DNA of 64,000 nucleotides. It comes from an uncultured Muribaculaceae bacterium (lineage in GTDB: Bacteria > Bacteroidota > Bacteroidia > Bacteroidales > Muribaculaceae). The translations under genes were made by a program, and so were the position numbers. Each line of letters starts with the position of its first letter. The first letter of the stretch is position 1. Shown in pieces: positions 1 through 9,195 of the stretch. The notes beneath the pieces were generated by a model that made no database searches, was not told the origin of the DNA, and saw nothing but the letters and a program-made list of their open reading frames with translations. The stretch is from NCBI GenBank assembly GCA_910579035.1, contig CAJTSR010000001.1, positions 1 to 64,000 of the forward strand, in the 5' to 3' direction.

Positions 1-1
1 G

Positions 2-478
2 GAAGCTGACATTAGCAAAAGACTATATACGTCTGTTGTAAATTCATCAAGTTCTTTCTTCTCTATCGTAAATTTTGATTTGATGACAATGGAAGAATTA
101 AAAACGAGATACAAAAAATATGGCGAATATTACCATTTTGGTAGTATTGCAAGGGAGCAAATGCAGTTCTTACGCTCTAAGCCGGATGTTAATGATTCCC
201 ATTTTTTAAGAAATGGTCGTATTGCTGATTCATATAACATTGAAGATAAGGATGAAAAAGAATGGAAGAATAAGGTATATGACATTTTAAAAAGGCATGG
301 GGAAAAAGTTTTTTTGCTTTACCAAACATCACATGGATGTTGTGAAATTAGTATAAAGCCACAAAAAGGAATTGTTGCATATCCCTATGCTCTTAGGAAA
401 TACAACGGTCAAAATGGTTTCTATATGAAATGTGGTGATGCCATATTTGTTGGTAAAGAGATTGCTCTTAATAATTAG
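2..478 (+). CDS. Hypothetical protein, truncated by the left window edge
   Basis: The frame is open from base 2 to the TAG at 476-478 with no stop, so the gene probably begins outside the window. The first candidate starts inside are TTG at 80 and ATG at 83 and 89, giving about 130 residues. The visible product is hydrophilic, rich in Lys and Tyr, with no signal peptide or membrane segment. I recognise no domain. The central part reads like a small alpha/beta fold, with a Trp-Lys-rich helix followed by strands around LLYQTSHGCCEISI. Base composition is clearly more AT-rich than everything downstream and codon use is A/T-ending, which suggests horizontally acquired DNA. No neighbour in the window explains its role. 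Confidence 0.6.
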   Translation, partial: EADISKRLYTSVVNSSSSFFSIVNFDLMTMEELKTRYKKYGEYYHFGSIAREQMQFLRSKPDVNDSHFLRNGRIADSYNIEDKDEKEWKNKVYDILKRHGEKVFLLYQTSHGCCEISIKPQKGIVAYPYALRKYNGQNGFYMKCGDAIFVGKEIALNN

Positions 479-584
479 GAATAGAAATCTTTGGCTAATA
501 CTTAAAAAAATATTGGTAACAAGCCGGGATAACGGACTAACGCCGTTCCCCGCCAAGCCATTAGTAACTAAAAACCAATAGAAT

Positions 585-1811
585 ATGGACAGAGTATTTA
601 TGCTGTGTATGGCGGTTGCCGGATTGCTTTTTGCGGCAGCTTGCGATAAGGAGGAAATTATGAGTACTCCGATGGAGTGGTCAGTCGAGAATATGACTCC
701 TGAGAGCGTCGTTTGCGAAGGTCCTTCACCGGGCTATATACCTAAATATTACTTCAGGGCAAATGGTGATGAGGGGGAGATCGTTATGACCTGCAATAAT
801 TACGACGTGCTCAATCCGATTTCAGGAAATTCGGACACTTACGATTCGGGGTGGGCCACCATCAAAGTCGAAGCAAACCAACTGAAGATACACTTCCCCT
901 ACAACACTTCGGGTGCTCCAGAGGTATCGGAATCGATTACCCTTACAGCAAACGATGACAAGAATATGGTTCAGACAATCATTGTGTTATTCAGGACCTT
1001 CGAGAAAGGGGAACAGCCCGACCCGCAACCTGAGCCTTTGCCTGATGAAGCCAAGTTCAAGATAGTACAGGCGGGATTCACACCGTTGATGCAACTTGAC
1101 AGCCGGCTGCCGGCACCGCTTGATCTGATTACGTTCAGAATCACTGATGTGAACGACAAATACACTGCTTCGGGCTTTCCTGAATTCACGCAATACTACG
1201 ACTCCATTGTATGGAATGCCGATGGTTTTCCCCATACTCTCAGAATCTATGAAAGCAAAGCTACAGCAGAAGGCTCAGAAACCCACCTTGCCACGCAGTG
1301 GGGCTCGCATTTCTTCAAGAGCGGCACTATAAAGAATCACCTCAAAGGTTACCGTAATGGAAAGGTTGAATATGAAACCTCGCTTGACATGACCCTGCAC
1401 GAGCGGGATTTTATGGGACTTGACTGGAGTATGGTAGTATTGCTGAATCCTAAGAACCCCACTGTATATTGTCGTTTAGACACAGACTATGAGTATCAAG
1501 TGAATGACATTGTGGCGAAGGACGGCAATCCTTTTTCCAAGATAATCCCTGTGAATCATAAGCTGATTCAGGATTCCGACTTTCCGGCAGTGGCGCGAAA
1601 AGCCATTATTACGCTGATGGATAACAATGTGGGCGAGGGCCGCAGTGCCAAAGGAAAAGAAATCTTGTTCAAATGCCTTCCCGACGAGGGTATGGAGGCC
1701 GAACTGTATTGGGAAAACAAAACCTCCCGTATGCTGATGCTGCATCAACTCGCCAATAACCCTGACGGACTTGCACAGAATATGTATTATCTGCATGCCG
1801 AACCTAAATAA
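585..1811 (+). CDS. Hypothetical surface-type lipoprotein
   Basis: The 408-residue product starts with a lipoprotein signal ending in FAAAC (lipobox Cys20). Acidic residues follow directly (DKEE), the pattern associated in Bacteroidetes with export of lipoproteins to the cell surface. Two regions are joined by a Pro/Glu-rich linker near residues 142-155: an N-terminal beta-rich part and a C-terminal part of about 250 residues. I do not recognise either as a named family. The gene stands alone between an AT-rich partial gene and a DUF2185-like gene. An imperfect hairpin (525-552) lies just upstream. Lipid anchoring is well supported by sequence; function is unknown. Confidence 0.75.
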   Translation: MDRVFMLCMAVAGLLFAAACDKEEIMSTPMEWSVENMTPESVVCEGPSPGYIPKYYFRANGDEGEIVMTCNNYDVLNPISGNSDTYDSGWATIKVEANQLKIHFPYNTSGAPEVSESITLTANDDKNMVQTIIVLFRTFEKGEQPDPQPEPLPDEAKFKIVQAGFTPLMQLDSRLPAPLDLITFRITDVNDKYTASGFPEFTQYYDSIVWNADGFPHTLRIYESKATAEGSETHLATQWGSHFFKSGTIKNHLKGYRNGKVEYETSLDMTLHERDFMGLDWSMVVLLNPKNPTVYCRLDTDYEYQVNDIVAKDGNPFSKIIPVNHKLIQDSDFPAVARKAIITLMDNNVGEGRSAKGKEILFKCLPDEGMEAELYWENKTSRMLMLHQLANNPDGLAQNMYYLHAEPK

Positions 1812-1876
1812 CGGCTCTATTGGCATTGAATAGATTTAAAAGGCTATCTTTATCCCACACAAAAAAATGAAAATTT

Positions 1877-2251
1877 ATGAGAGCGAAAAAATACCTTATC
1901 GCGGCTAACGAAATCAAATTGTTACTCACCGACTGGGACGGTGCCGACGGCTGCATTGCTACCGACAGAATAACTGTCGACGGACTGCCGGTAGGGTACA
2001 TGTACCGCGAAAAACCTGCCGAAGGCACGGAGTTCGAGGGCTATGACAGCGGGTGGCGCTTCTTTGCCGGCGACGAAGACGACGAATACGTTGACAATGC
2101 GGACAACGGCGGCATCTACAAGTTGAACACTATATGCAACTATTCGCCCGAGATAATTCCCTTCCTTGGCGCTCCCTACGGTTCTGCCTATGCCCGCGAT
2201 GAAAACGGAGAGTTTCAGTACGAGCCATTGGAACGCGCCGACGAAATGTAG
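1877..2251 (+). CDS. DUF2185 / Imm33-like protein
   Basis: The 124-residue soluble protein has the sequence layout of DUF2185 (Imm33-like) proteins: CIATDRITVDGLPVGYMYRE, then a DSGWRFFAGDED segment, then GGIYKLNTICNYSPEIIPFL and a final GSAYAR. The conserved Gly-Trp-Phe-Gly/Asp-Asp core and the NTICNY motif are visible. Members of this family are often small stand-alone proteins and many are predicted immunity proteins for polymorphic toxins. No toxin is visible beside it here, so an immunity role is only a possibility. A TATCTTTA at 1845-1852 resembles a -7 box and could give it its own transcript. The family call comes from pattern memory, not a profile search. Confidence 0.65.
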   Translation: MRAKKYLIAANEIKLLLTDWDGADGCIATDRITVDGLPVGYMYREKPAEGTEFEGYDSGWRFFAGDEDDEYVDNADNGGIYKLNTICNYSPEIIPFLGAPYGSAYARDENGEFQYEPLERADEM

Positions 2252-2313
2252 AGGATTTTACAGAGATTGAAGCATATTCAATCAAAAAATTTTTCGTTAT
2301 TGACATAATTATT

Positions 2314-2321
2314 TAATTTTG
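2314..2321 (+). promoter_or_regulatory. -7 box for the DUF4492-cydAB operon
   Basis: TAATTTTG matches the Bacteroidetes TAnnTTTG -7 element and lies 25 nt before the DUF4492 start. The -33 region is only a T-run near 2289-2294. Confidence 0.55.
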
Positions 2322-2346
2322 CATATTGCCATAAATCTCCGGCCAT

Positions 2347-2577
2347 ATGCATAATCGAGAAAATGGAATATTGAAAAGGGCGCTGTCGATGTATGTCGAC
2401 GGCTTTCGGTCTATGACCGTGGGGCGCAAGCTGTGGCTGCTGATAGGCATAAAGCTTGCCATATTCTTCCTCGTGCTCAAGCTGCTGTTTTTCCCGGATA
2501 TTCTGGCCCGGGACTATGATAGCGACGAGGCCCGGGCCGAGGCTGTCCGAGAGGCGCTTATAATCAAAAATCCTTAA
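2347..2577 (+). CDS. DUF4492 family small membrane protein
   Basis: This 76-residue protein has an amphipathic N-terminus ending in YVDGFRSMTVGRKLW and one hydrophobic segment (about residues 32-50), followed by an acidic tail. This is the DUF4492 pattern. The family is found in Bacteroidetes and Epsilonproteobacteria, commonly just before cydA. Here it ends 24 nt before cydA on the same strand and behind a shared -7 box, so it is very probably the first gene of the cytochrome bd operon. By analogy with CydX-type subunits it may be a small accessory subunit or assembly factor of the oxidase. That role is inferred from position and topology only. Confidence 0.8.
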   Translation: MHNRENGILKRALSMYVDGFRSMTVGRKLWLLIGIKLAIFFLVLKLLFFPDILARDYDSDEARAEAVREALIIKNP

Positions 2578-2601
2578 AAATAACCAGATAAACAAATAAT
2601 T

Positions 2602-4167
2602 ATGAACGAACTCGTGGACTTAGTTGACTGGTCGAGAGCGCAATTCGCTCTTACAGCAATGTACCATTGGCTCTTTGTGCCGCTTACCATAGGCTTGTCG
2701 CTCATAGTGGCCATAATGGAGAGCATATATGTGCATACGGGCCGTGAACGCTGGAAAGGCATCACCAAGTTTTGGATGACGCTTTTCGGCATCAATTTTG
2801 CGTGCGGCGTGGCCACCGGCCTTATTCTCGAATTTGAATTCGGCACCAACTGGTCGAACTACAGTTGGTTTGTCGGCGACATATTCGGTGCGCCCCTTGC
2901 CATCGAGGGCATTGTGGCATTCTTTATGGAGTCTACATTTGTGGCAGTAATGTTCTTCGGCTGGAACCGTGTGAGCAAGCGCTTCCACCTTGCCTCCACA
3001 TGGCTTACGGCAGCCGGAGTGTCGCTGTCGGCGCTGTGGATTCTGGTGGCCAACGCGTGGATGCAGAATCCTGTTGGAATGCGCTTCGACCCCGCCCAGA
3101 TGCGCAATGTGATGGACAATTTCTTTGAAGTTGCGTTCAACCCCGTGGCTATGAACAAGTTTTTCCATGCCGTGTTCAGCGGATGGACTCTCGGAGGCGT
3201 TTTCGTTGTCGGTGTCAGTTGCTGGCTTCTGTGGCGCAAAAGGAATGTGTCGGCGGCCATCAGCTCTGTCCGTGTCGGCGGCCTTGTCGGGCTTGCCGGC
3301 ATACTGCTAACATTCTGGACCGGCCACGGCTCTGCCGTGGAGGTTGCGCGGGTGCAGCCTATGAAGCTTGCTGCTATGGAGGGCCTCTACCGTGGCACCA
3401 CCGGGCAGGGACTCGTTGGCTTCGGCATACTCAAGCCCGAGGGCGAGCGCACAGATGAGGAGCCGTTGATGTTCGGCGTCGACATACCATATGGCCTGTC
3501 GCTGCTTATCGACGGCAACACCACCAGCTTCGTACCCGGCATACGCGACATTATCGACGGCATTGACATCAACGCCGCCGGAGATACGGTGTGCACCGTT
3601 TCGTACGCCGACCGCATAGCTCTCGGCACGCAGGCCCGCGAAGCCCTTTCGCGTTACAACGAAGCAAGCCGGGCCGGAGATAGCGCCGCCATGGAAGCAG
3701 CCGCAGCCGAGGTTGAGCGCAATTTCAAGTATTTCGGTTACAGCTACCTGTCGTCGCCGGAGGCGGCCATTCCGCCTGTGGCTCTTACGTTCTATTCATT
3801 CCGCGTGATGGTCATAACAGGAGGCTTGCTGCTGCTTGTGCTCGTCGTGGCAACCTTTGCGAGCAAGCGCCGTCGCGGCTGGCTCGAAAAAGGCTGGTTG
3901 CAGTGGGCCGGCATGCTGTCGATAGCCCTTGTGTGGATATGCAGCCAGTCGGGCTGGATTGTTGCCGAAGTGGGACGCCAGCCGTGGGTCATTCAGGACC
4001 TTATGCCTACCGGTGCTGCCATATCGGATATTCCGTCGGCGTCCGTCAAATTGACATTCTGGATTTTCGCCGTCATTTTCACCGGGCTGCTGATAGCTGA
4101 AATCAGCATCATGCTCCGCTATATATCATCGGCCTCGAAGTCAAACATTGAAACACCCAAACACTGA
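2602..4167 (+). CDS. cydA: Cytochrome bd ubiquinol/menaquinol oxidase subunit I
   Basis: CydA carries the haems b558, b595 and d and the quinol site of the bd oxidase, which reduces oxygen to water at high affinity in the inner membrane. At 521 residues it is full length for the family. Visible haem ligand candidates are His22 (AMYHWLF), His189 (NKFFHAVFSGW) and Met403 (YSFRVM), and the GRQPW motif is present. A hydrophilic stretch at about residues 260-390 is the quinol loop, bearing an Ala/Glu-rich insert. It lies between DUF4492 and cydB, with a 5-nt gap to cydB, so the subunits are co-expressed. In a Bacteroidales host it would serve oxygen scavenging with menaquinol from the men pathway found further along. 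Confidence 0.97.
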   Translation: MNELVDLVDWSRAQFALTAMYHWLFVPLTIGLSLIVAIMESIYVHTGRERWKGITKFWMTLFGINFACGVATGLILEFEFGTNWSNYSWFVGDIFGAPLAIEGIVAFFMESTFVAVMFFGWNRVSKRFHLASTWLTAAGVSLSALWILVANAWMQNPVGMRFDPAQMRNVMDNFFEVAFNPVAMNKFFHAVFSGWTLGGVFVVGVSCWLLWRKRNVSAAISSVRVGGLVGLAGILLTFWTGHGSAVEVARVQPMKLAAMEGLYRGTTGQGLVGFGILKPEGERTDEEPLMFGVDIPYGLSLLIDGNTTSFVPGIRDIIDGIDINAAGDTVCTVSYADRIALGTQAREALSRYNEASRAGDSAAMEAAAAEVERNFKYFGYSYLSSPEAAIPPVALTFYSFRVMVITGGLLLLVLVVATFASKRRRGWLEKGWLQWAGMLSIALVWICSQSGWIVAEVGRQPWVIQDLMPTGAAISDIPSASVKLTFWIFAVIFTGLLIAEISIMLRYISSASKSNIETPKH

Positions 4168-4172
4168 GAAAT

Positions 4173-5300
4173 ATGGAAACACTCGAAATGCTTCAGGCCT
4201 ATTGGTGGCTGCTGATTGCCGTCCTTGGCGCGGCCCTTGTATTCCTGCTCTTTGTTCAGGGCGGACAGTCGATGCTTTTCTGCGTTCGCGATAACGACGA
4301 GCGCCAGCTTATCATAAACTCTGTCGGCAGCAAGTGGGAGCTTACCTTTACCACGCTCGTGGTATTCGGCGGTGCCTTCTTCGCTTCCTTCCCGCTGTTC
4401 TACTCCACGAGCTTCGGAGGCGCGTACTGGCTGTGGATGCTCATACTCCTCAGCTTCGTGGTGCAGGCGTTCAGCTATGAGTTCAGGCGCAAGCGCGGCA
4501 ATATATACGGACGCACCACCTACGATTGCTTCCTGCTTTTCAACGGCTTCTTCGGCTGCGTACTGCTCGGCGTGGCTGTGGCCACCTTCTTCTTCGGCGG
4601 CGATTTCACAATCTCCAAGGCCAATATCCTCAATCCCGCCTCCCCGGTTATATCACAGTGGGCGCCCACACACGGCCTCGAGGCTATAGCCGGCTGGAAG
4701 AACCTCCTCCTCGGCTTTACGGTCTTTTTTATCGCCCGCACCATGGCATCGCTGTACTTTGTCAAGGACATGGAGGGAAACGCCGAGGTAGTTGCCCGTA
4801 TGCGCCGCCGTGTGCTTGTCAACGGCCTTGTGTTCGTGGTACTCTTCGTGGCCTTTATGGTTGTGCTAATGATGGCACCCGGCGTGCGCTTCGTCGAAGG
4901 CCGTTGCGAGATTGTCGAAAACATATACTTCCACAACCTTTGCAGCATGTGGTGGCTCGCCGTCCTACTGCTCGCAGGCGTGGTGTCGGCTGTATATGGC
5001 GTGCTGCGCGGCGCCCTCGATAAAAAATGGAACTGCGGCATATGGTACGCCGGAGCCGGAGTGGGACTCGCCGTGCTCGTGCTGTTCTGCATCGCGGGCT
5101 ATAACGGTACCGCCTACCTGCCCTCGGTGTCGGATCCGGCGTCGTCGCTTACCATAGCCAACAGCTCTTCTTCCGAGTTCACGCTCACCGTTATGAGCTG
5201 GGTTTCACTGCTGCTGCCGTTCGTTATTGCCTATATATCCTATGTATGGACAAAGATGAGGAACAAACCGTCCAACCCGGCCGATGACCACCAGTATTAA
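4173..5300 (+). CDS. cydB: Cytochrome bd oxidase subunit II
   Basis: CydB is the structural partner of CydA. The 375-residue product has about eight to nine hydrophobic segments and family landmarks such as the N-terminal YWWLLIAVLGAALVF segment, GGQSMLF, and the conserved RRKRGNIYGRTTYD loop near residue 105. It starts 5 nt after the cydA stop, so translation is probably coupled. A GC-rich hairpin follows the stop codon. No cydDC transporter genes follow within the window. Confidence 0.95.
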   Translation: METLEMLQAYWWLLIAVLGAALVFLLFVQGGQSMLFCVRDNDERQLIINSVGSKWELTFTTLVVFGGAFFASFPLFYSTSFGGAYWLWMLILLSFVVQAFSYEFRRKRGNIYGRTTYDCFLLFNGFFGCVLLGVAVATFFFGGDFTISKANILNPASPVISQWAPTHGLEAIAGWKNLLLGFTVFFIARTMASLYFVKDMEGNAEVVARMRRRVLVNGLVFVVLFVAFMVVLMMAPGVRFVEGRCEIVENIYFHNLCSMWWLAVLLLAGVVSAVYGVLRGALDKKWNCGIWYAGAGVGLAVLVLFCIAGYNGTAYLPSVSDPASSLTIANSSSSEFTLTVMSWVSLLLPFVIAYISYVWTKMRNKPSNPADDHQY

Positions 5301-5320
5301 ACATCACTAAACTCACCACA

Positions 5321-5350
5321 GGGGACGCGGCCGGGTATGGCCGCGCCCCC
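5321..5350 (+). terminator. GC-rich hairpin after cydB
   Basis: CGCGGCC pairs with GGCCGCG, extended by GGGG/CCCC across a one-base bulge, with a 6-nt loop. Only a weak T-run follows, so termination may be partial before yigZ. Confidence 0.5.
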
Positions 5351-5359
5351 TTATTTGAT

Positions 5360-5953
5360 ATGGCAGACACTTATTATACCATCACGGCGCCCGCCGAGGG
5401 CATATACAAGGAAAAAATGAGCAAGTTTATGGCCTTTGCCGAACCTGTCACGACGGCGGCCGAGGCCAAGGCTGTGATAGCGGGATATGCCAAGAAGTAC
5501 TTCGATGCGCGCCATGTGTGCTGGGCATATATGCTTGGTTCTGCGCGCACCGAGTTTTTAAGCTCCGACAACGGCGAGCCATCCGGCACTGCCGGAAAGC
5601 CTATCCTCGGACAGATAAACTCGTTGGGGCTTACCGACGTGGTGGTGGTCGTGGTCCGATACTTCGGCGGCATCAAGCTCGGCACGTCGGGCCTCATCGT
5701 GGCCTATCGCGAGGCGGCACGCGAAGCCCTTACCGCCGCCGAGATAGTGGAGCGGCACGATATGGCCGAAATATCCTTCAACTTCCCCTACCTCGCAATG
5801 AACGATGTGATGAAGATTGCCAAGGGGGGCGGAGTCGACATCGTGAGCCAGATATTCGATAATTCGTGCGCCATGACAGTGAGCGTGCGTGCCGACGAAC
5901 TTGAAAATCTCCGCAAGCGCCTCTCCGACATCGACGGCGTGACCCTTGTTTAA
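5360..5953 (+). CDS. yigZ: YigZ / IMPACT family protein
   Basis: The 197-residue protein matches the YigZ/IMPACT family (UPF0029). The N-terminal domain has the signature segments RHVCWAYMLG, DNGEPSGTAGKPIL and VRYFGGIKLGTSGL, and a C-terminal ferredoxin-like domain follows from about residue 135. Bacterial members bind nucleic acid or ribosome-associated factors, but the exact reaction is not established. It starts 59 nt after cydB behind a weak hairpin and is followed by a strong terminator, so it is either the end of the cyd transcript or a single gene. Start chosen at the ATG of MADTYYTI, which fits the usual N-terminus of the family. Confidence 0.9.
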   Translation: MADTYYTITAPAEGIYKEKMSKFMAFAEPVTTAAEAKAVIAGYAKKYFDARHVCWAYMLGSARTEFLSSDNGEPSGTAGKPILGQINSLGLTDVVVVVVRYFGGIKLGTSGLIVAYREAAREALTAAEIVERHDMAEISFNFPYLAMNDVMKIAKGGGVDIVSQIFDNSCAMTVSVRADELENLRKRLSDIDGVTLV

Positions 5954-5980
5954 GTGATTTTGACTTATTAATCGTATTGA

Positions 5981-6010
5981 AAGACATAGCAGGACAGCTG
6001 TGTCTTTTTT
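5981..6010 (+). terminator. Rho-independent terminator after yigZ
   Basis: A 10-bp stem (AAGACATAGC with GCTGTGTCTT, one G-T pair), 6-nt loop and a run of T residues. Confidence 0.85.
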
Positions 6011-6051
6011 GCTATGCTAATATGCGAAATTAAAATCCTTATAACACAACT

Positions 6052-9000
6052 ATGATTTTGTATGATTCAGAGCGAGTGCAGACTCGTAAAGCGGCATATG
6101 GCGGCATTATCGGTCGATTGTGCTTCTTGTGCCTGCTCTTGGGCGTTGCTTTTGGCGCTCAGGCCCGTAAATTCACCCATCCCGGCATTTTGCATACGCC
6201 ACGCCATATCGAGCGTATGCGCGGCCAGATTGAGAAAAAGGAATATCCTGCTTACGGGTCGTTCGCCCTTCTGAAAAACCATCATTGCTCTCAGGCTGAT
6301 TACAAGCCATTCGGCCCGTTTGAAGTAATAGCGCGCGACGGGGAGTTCCGCCACACCAAGTCGAAGATGGAGCAGGACTTCAGCGCCGCCTACCAGAATG
6401 CGCTGCTGTGGGCATTGACAGGCACCGAGGCCCATGCCGCGAAATCATTGGAAATACTGCTTTCATATGCCCGTACTCTCAAGAGCATTCCCCACACCAA
6501 CGACGCGCCCCTGCTCGCAGGCCTCGAGGGCTGGAAGATAGCATATGCCACCGAGATGCTCCGCCATACATACGACGGCATGACCGACAGCCACTTCGAC
6601 GAAATAAACGCCATGCTGCGCAATGTCTTTCTCCCGGTAATGGACACATTCTATGGCCGCAAAGCATATACCAACGGCAACTGGGGGCCGATCGTTACCA
6701 AGGCATATATGGCGCTTGCCATACTTTGGGACAACAGCAAGATGTATGACAAGGCCGTCAAATTCTATCTGCACGCCAAAGACAACGGCACCATATCGAA
6801 TTATATAAGCGGTGAAACCGGGCAGATCCAGGAGAGCGGCCGCGACCAGTCGCACTGCTTGCTTGGCATCGGAACTATGGCAACCGTCTGCGAGATGGCG
6901 TGGCAGCAGGGCGACGACCTCTACGGCGCTCTCGACAACCGCCTGATGAAAGGCTTCGAGTATGTTGCCAAGTATAACCTTGGCGAAGATGTACCTTTCA
7001 AACAATGGAAAGACATCACAGGCAAATACTGCGAATGGCCTGCCGTTTCCGAGTGGGGACGTGGCCGCTATATGCCTGTTTTCGAGATAGCGTACAACCA
7101 CTATGTCCGACGAAAGGGCATGGCGATGCCGTATACCGAGCGCGTGCTGTCGATTATCCGCCCGGAAGGATATGACCGCGACCAACCGGCTTTCGGCTCC
7201 CTGCTCTTCAACGAAGGCGAGGCCGAGCCAGCCCGCATCCACGCCTATTCTCCGTTCAAGGTGCCCGCGTCGGGCCTCGCCGGAGCATATCCCTTCCACG
7301 TGAGGAGCGACGCGGAGTCGTCGCGCTATGGCGTCAAGGTATGCGGCACCGATGTTGCCGCAATAGAGTATGACAACACCGGCTTTGGCAACCAAGGCCA
7401 TAATATGGATATAGCCCGCTTTGCGTCCAACACACTTACGCCTCAGGTGGAAATCCGCCTCAAAGACGGTATCGACATAAACAGCGTCACGATCCACCCC
7501 GTCCTCTTTTATCCGCAAGAAGTCATAGAGGTCAGCGCGGATAAGAAAACCGTCCGCTTCACTATGGACGACCGCCTGCCATACGCAATCGTGGCTGTGA
7601 ACGGCGGCGATCCGCAGGACGCCATTACCAACGGGCCACAGCTCGTGCTAATAAACGATCCTCTCGAGAAAGCCGAGCGCAAGCCGTCGCCCGACGCTCC
7701 GAACGTGCTTGATTTCAAAGCTTTTGCCCAAGACTACCTGGCCGCGCACCCCAATGCCGACCGCGTGGGCGAAATTTGCCGCCCGGCAGGCACTGTTACC
7801 GACGCAAGCCTTAACAACGGCAAAATGTACACTTGGAACTATGACGAGGGGCATTTCGTGCCGTATACCGACAAAATAGTGGCATTCCCCGATAAGCGTG
7901 CAAGAAATGCCAACGACCTTAGCGACGCCCTGCAGGCTGCATTGGAAAAAATAAGAACCACGCCCGAACTCAACACCCTCTACATCGGCCCCGGCGTGTA
8001 TCTGTGGTCCGGCCTGAGGATTATCGACTGGAACGGCGACACAGCCCGTGGCGGCAAGCCCCTCTACGTCTACACCGATGAAAATGCCCTTATGGTGAAC
8101 CGCCTCAAGGAATGTCGCGAGGCCAACGAACCGGCGATACTTATCAAAAACTCGAGCTTTGTCACCGTTTCAGGCCGTGGCATGCACGACGGGCAGGGCT
8201 GCCTTACATTCGCCACCGACCGCAAGGACGCGCGCAACACTCCTCATCAGGGCGGCGTCGTGGTGATGGGTTCGCGCAATATCACATTCAACGACACATA
8301 TATGCGCGACAGCCAGCAATGGAACTGGGAAACCCATAGCGCCAAAGACATCGTGTACAACAACATAAAGGGACTCACCCCCTACAACCACGGCTGGATT
8401 GACGGTCTTAATTTTTCGAGCGGCAGGAACATAACCGTCAACAATTCTCTCACCCTCGGCAACGACGATACCTTTGCAACCGGCCACTACAACCCTTCCG
8501 ACGAGTTCCCGCGCCGCACATATACCGAGAATCCGTCGATTGACCTCGATAATACCGACGCCAACCCTGCCGAAATACGCCATACTTTCGCCGCTGCCGG
8601 AATATACAACGCCGACCGCCTCCGCTGGAGCGAGGACGACTCGGAGAATATCCGTGTGAACAATGCCATGGGCTGGACGCGCACCGCCCACTGCATCAGA
8701 GCCGGCAGCAATCTCGGCTATGGATACCGCAGCCCGGAGGACGATGGCACTTCGCTCAAAAGCTATCACTTCTACAACTTCCATTCGGTGGCCGGCAGCA
8801 AGGCCGGAGGCGATATCCGCTTCCAGAACGGCCGTTGCCCGGAGTGGCCCTCGTTCAAGGACATATCCATTCAGAATTGTTCTTTCTGGACTCCTGCAAG
8901 CCGATGGCTCCTTATGGCCACAGACGGCGGCAACAAGCACAGCATCAGCAATGTCACCCTCCGCAATATCCACTTCGTGAAACCCATTGCCAACCCCGCT

Positions 9001-9135
9001 CCTGAAATCACAGGCATCTCCAGCCTGACTATCGAAGGACTCCACATCGGTGGCAAGAAGATAACATCGCGTGGCGAATGCGGCATACCGGCCGAAATGA
9101 AGCGCGTTGACCGCTTCTCAGGCGATATCAATTAA
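6052..9135 (+). CDS. Secreted alginate-lyase-like / parallel beta-helix fusion enzyme
   Basis: The 1027-residue protein has a signal peptide (hydrophobic core about residues 20-35, cleavage near AQA-RKF). Residues about 40-400 look like the alpha/alpha-toroid alginate lyase superfamily: THPGILHTPRHIERMR, an NGNWG motif near 210, and a QIQESGRDQSH segment near 265. A beta-sandwich linker covers about 410-560. Residues about 620-1010 form a GH28/GH49-like right-handed beta-helix with NHGWIDGLNFSSGRNITVNN followed by LGNDDTFA, which resembles the Asp and Asp-Asp catalytic positions of polygalacturonase-type hydrolases. It would act on an acidic or plant-type polysaccharide in the periplasm or outside the cell. 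No SusC/SusD or regulator sits nearby, so it is not in a typical utilisation locus. Substrate unknown; either domain could be inactive. Confidence 0.8.
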   Translation: MILYDSERVQTRKAAYGGIIGRLCFLCLLLGVAFGAQARKFTHPGILHTPRHIERMRGQIEKKEYPAYGSFALLKNHHCSQADYKPFGPFEVIARDGEFRHTKSKMEQDFSAAYQNALLWALTGTEAHAAKSLEILLSYARTLKSIPHTNDAPLLAGLEGWKIAYATEMLRHTYDGMTDSHFDEINAMLRNVFLPVMDTFYGRKAYTNGNWGPIVTKAYMALAILWDNSKMYDKAVKFYLHAKDNGTISNYISGETGQIQESGRDQSHCLLGIGTMATVCEMAWQQGDDLYGALDNRLMKGFEYVAKYNLGEDVPFKQWKDITGKYCEWPAVSEWGRGRYMPVFEIAYNHYVRRKGMAMPYTERVLSIIRPEGYDRDQPAFGSLLFNEGEAEPARIHAYSPFKVPASGLAGAYPFHVRSDAESSRYGVKVCGTDVAAIEYDNTGFGNQGHNMDIARFASNTLTPQVEIRLKDGIDINSVTIHPVLFYPQEVIEVSADKKTVRFTMDDRLPYAIVAVNGGDPQDAITNGPQLVLINDPLEKAERKPSPDAPNVLDFKAFAQDYLAAHPNADRVGEICRPAGTVTDASLNNGKMYTWNYDEGHFVPYTDKIVAFPDKRARNANDLSDALQAALEKIRTTPELNTLYIGPGVYLWSGLRIIDWNGDTARGGKPLYVYTDENALMVNRLKECREANEPAILIKNSSFVTVSGRGMHDGQGCLTFATDRKDARNTPHQGGVVVMGSRNITFNDTYMRDSQQWNWETHSAKDIVYNNIKGLTPYNHGWIDGLNFSSGRNITVNNSLTLGNDDTFATGHYNPSDEFPRRTYTENPSIDLDNTDANPAEIRHTFAAAGIYNADRLRWSEDDSENIRVNNAMGWTRTAHCIRAGSNLGYGYRSPEDDGTSLKSYHFYNFHSVAGSKAGGDIRFQNGRCPEWPSFKDISIQNCSFWTPASRWLLMATDGGNKHSISNVTLRNIHFVKPIANPAPEITGISSLTIEGLHIGGKKITSRGECGIPAEMKRVDRFSGDIN

Positions 9136-9141
9136 CAAAGA

Positions 9142-9195
9142 ACAGGCTATATAGCCTGTATTAGCAGGGCGCGGCTACACGTCCCTGCTAATTTT
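9142..9195. terminator. Tandem hairpins between convergent genes
   Basis: First hairpin ACAGGCT/AGCCTGT (9142-9159). Second has a 9-bp stem TTAGCAGGG/CCCTGCTAA (9161-9191), overlaps the stop codon of the minus-strand permease gene, and is followed by TTTT on the plus strand. Confidence 0.7.
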
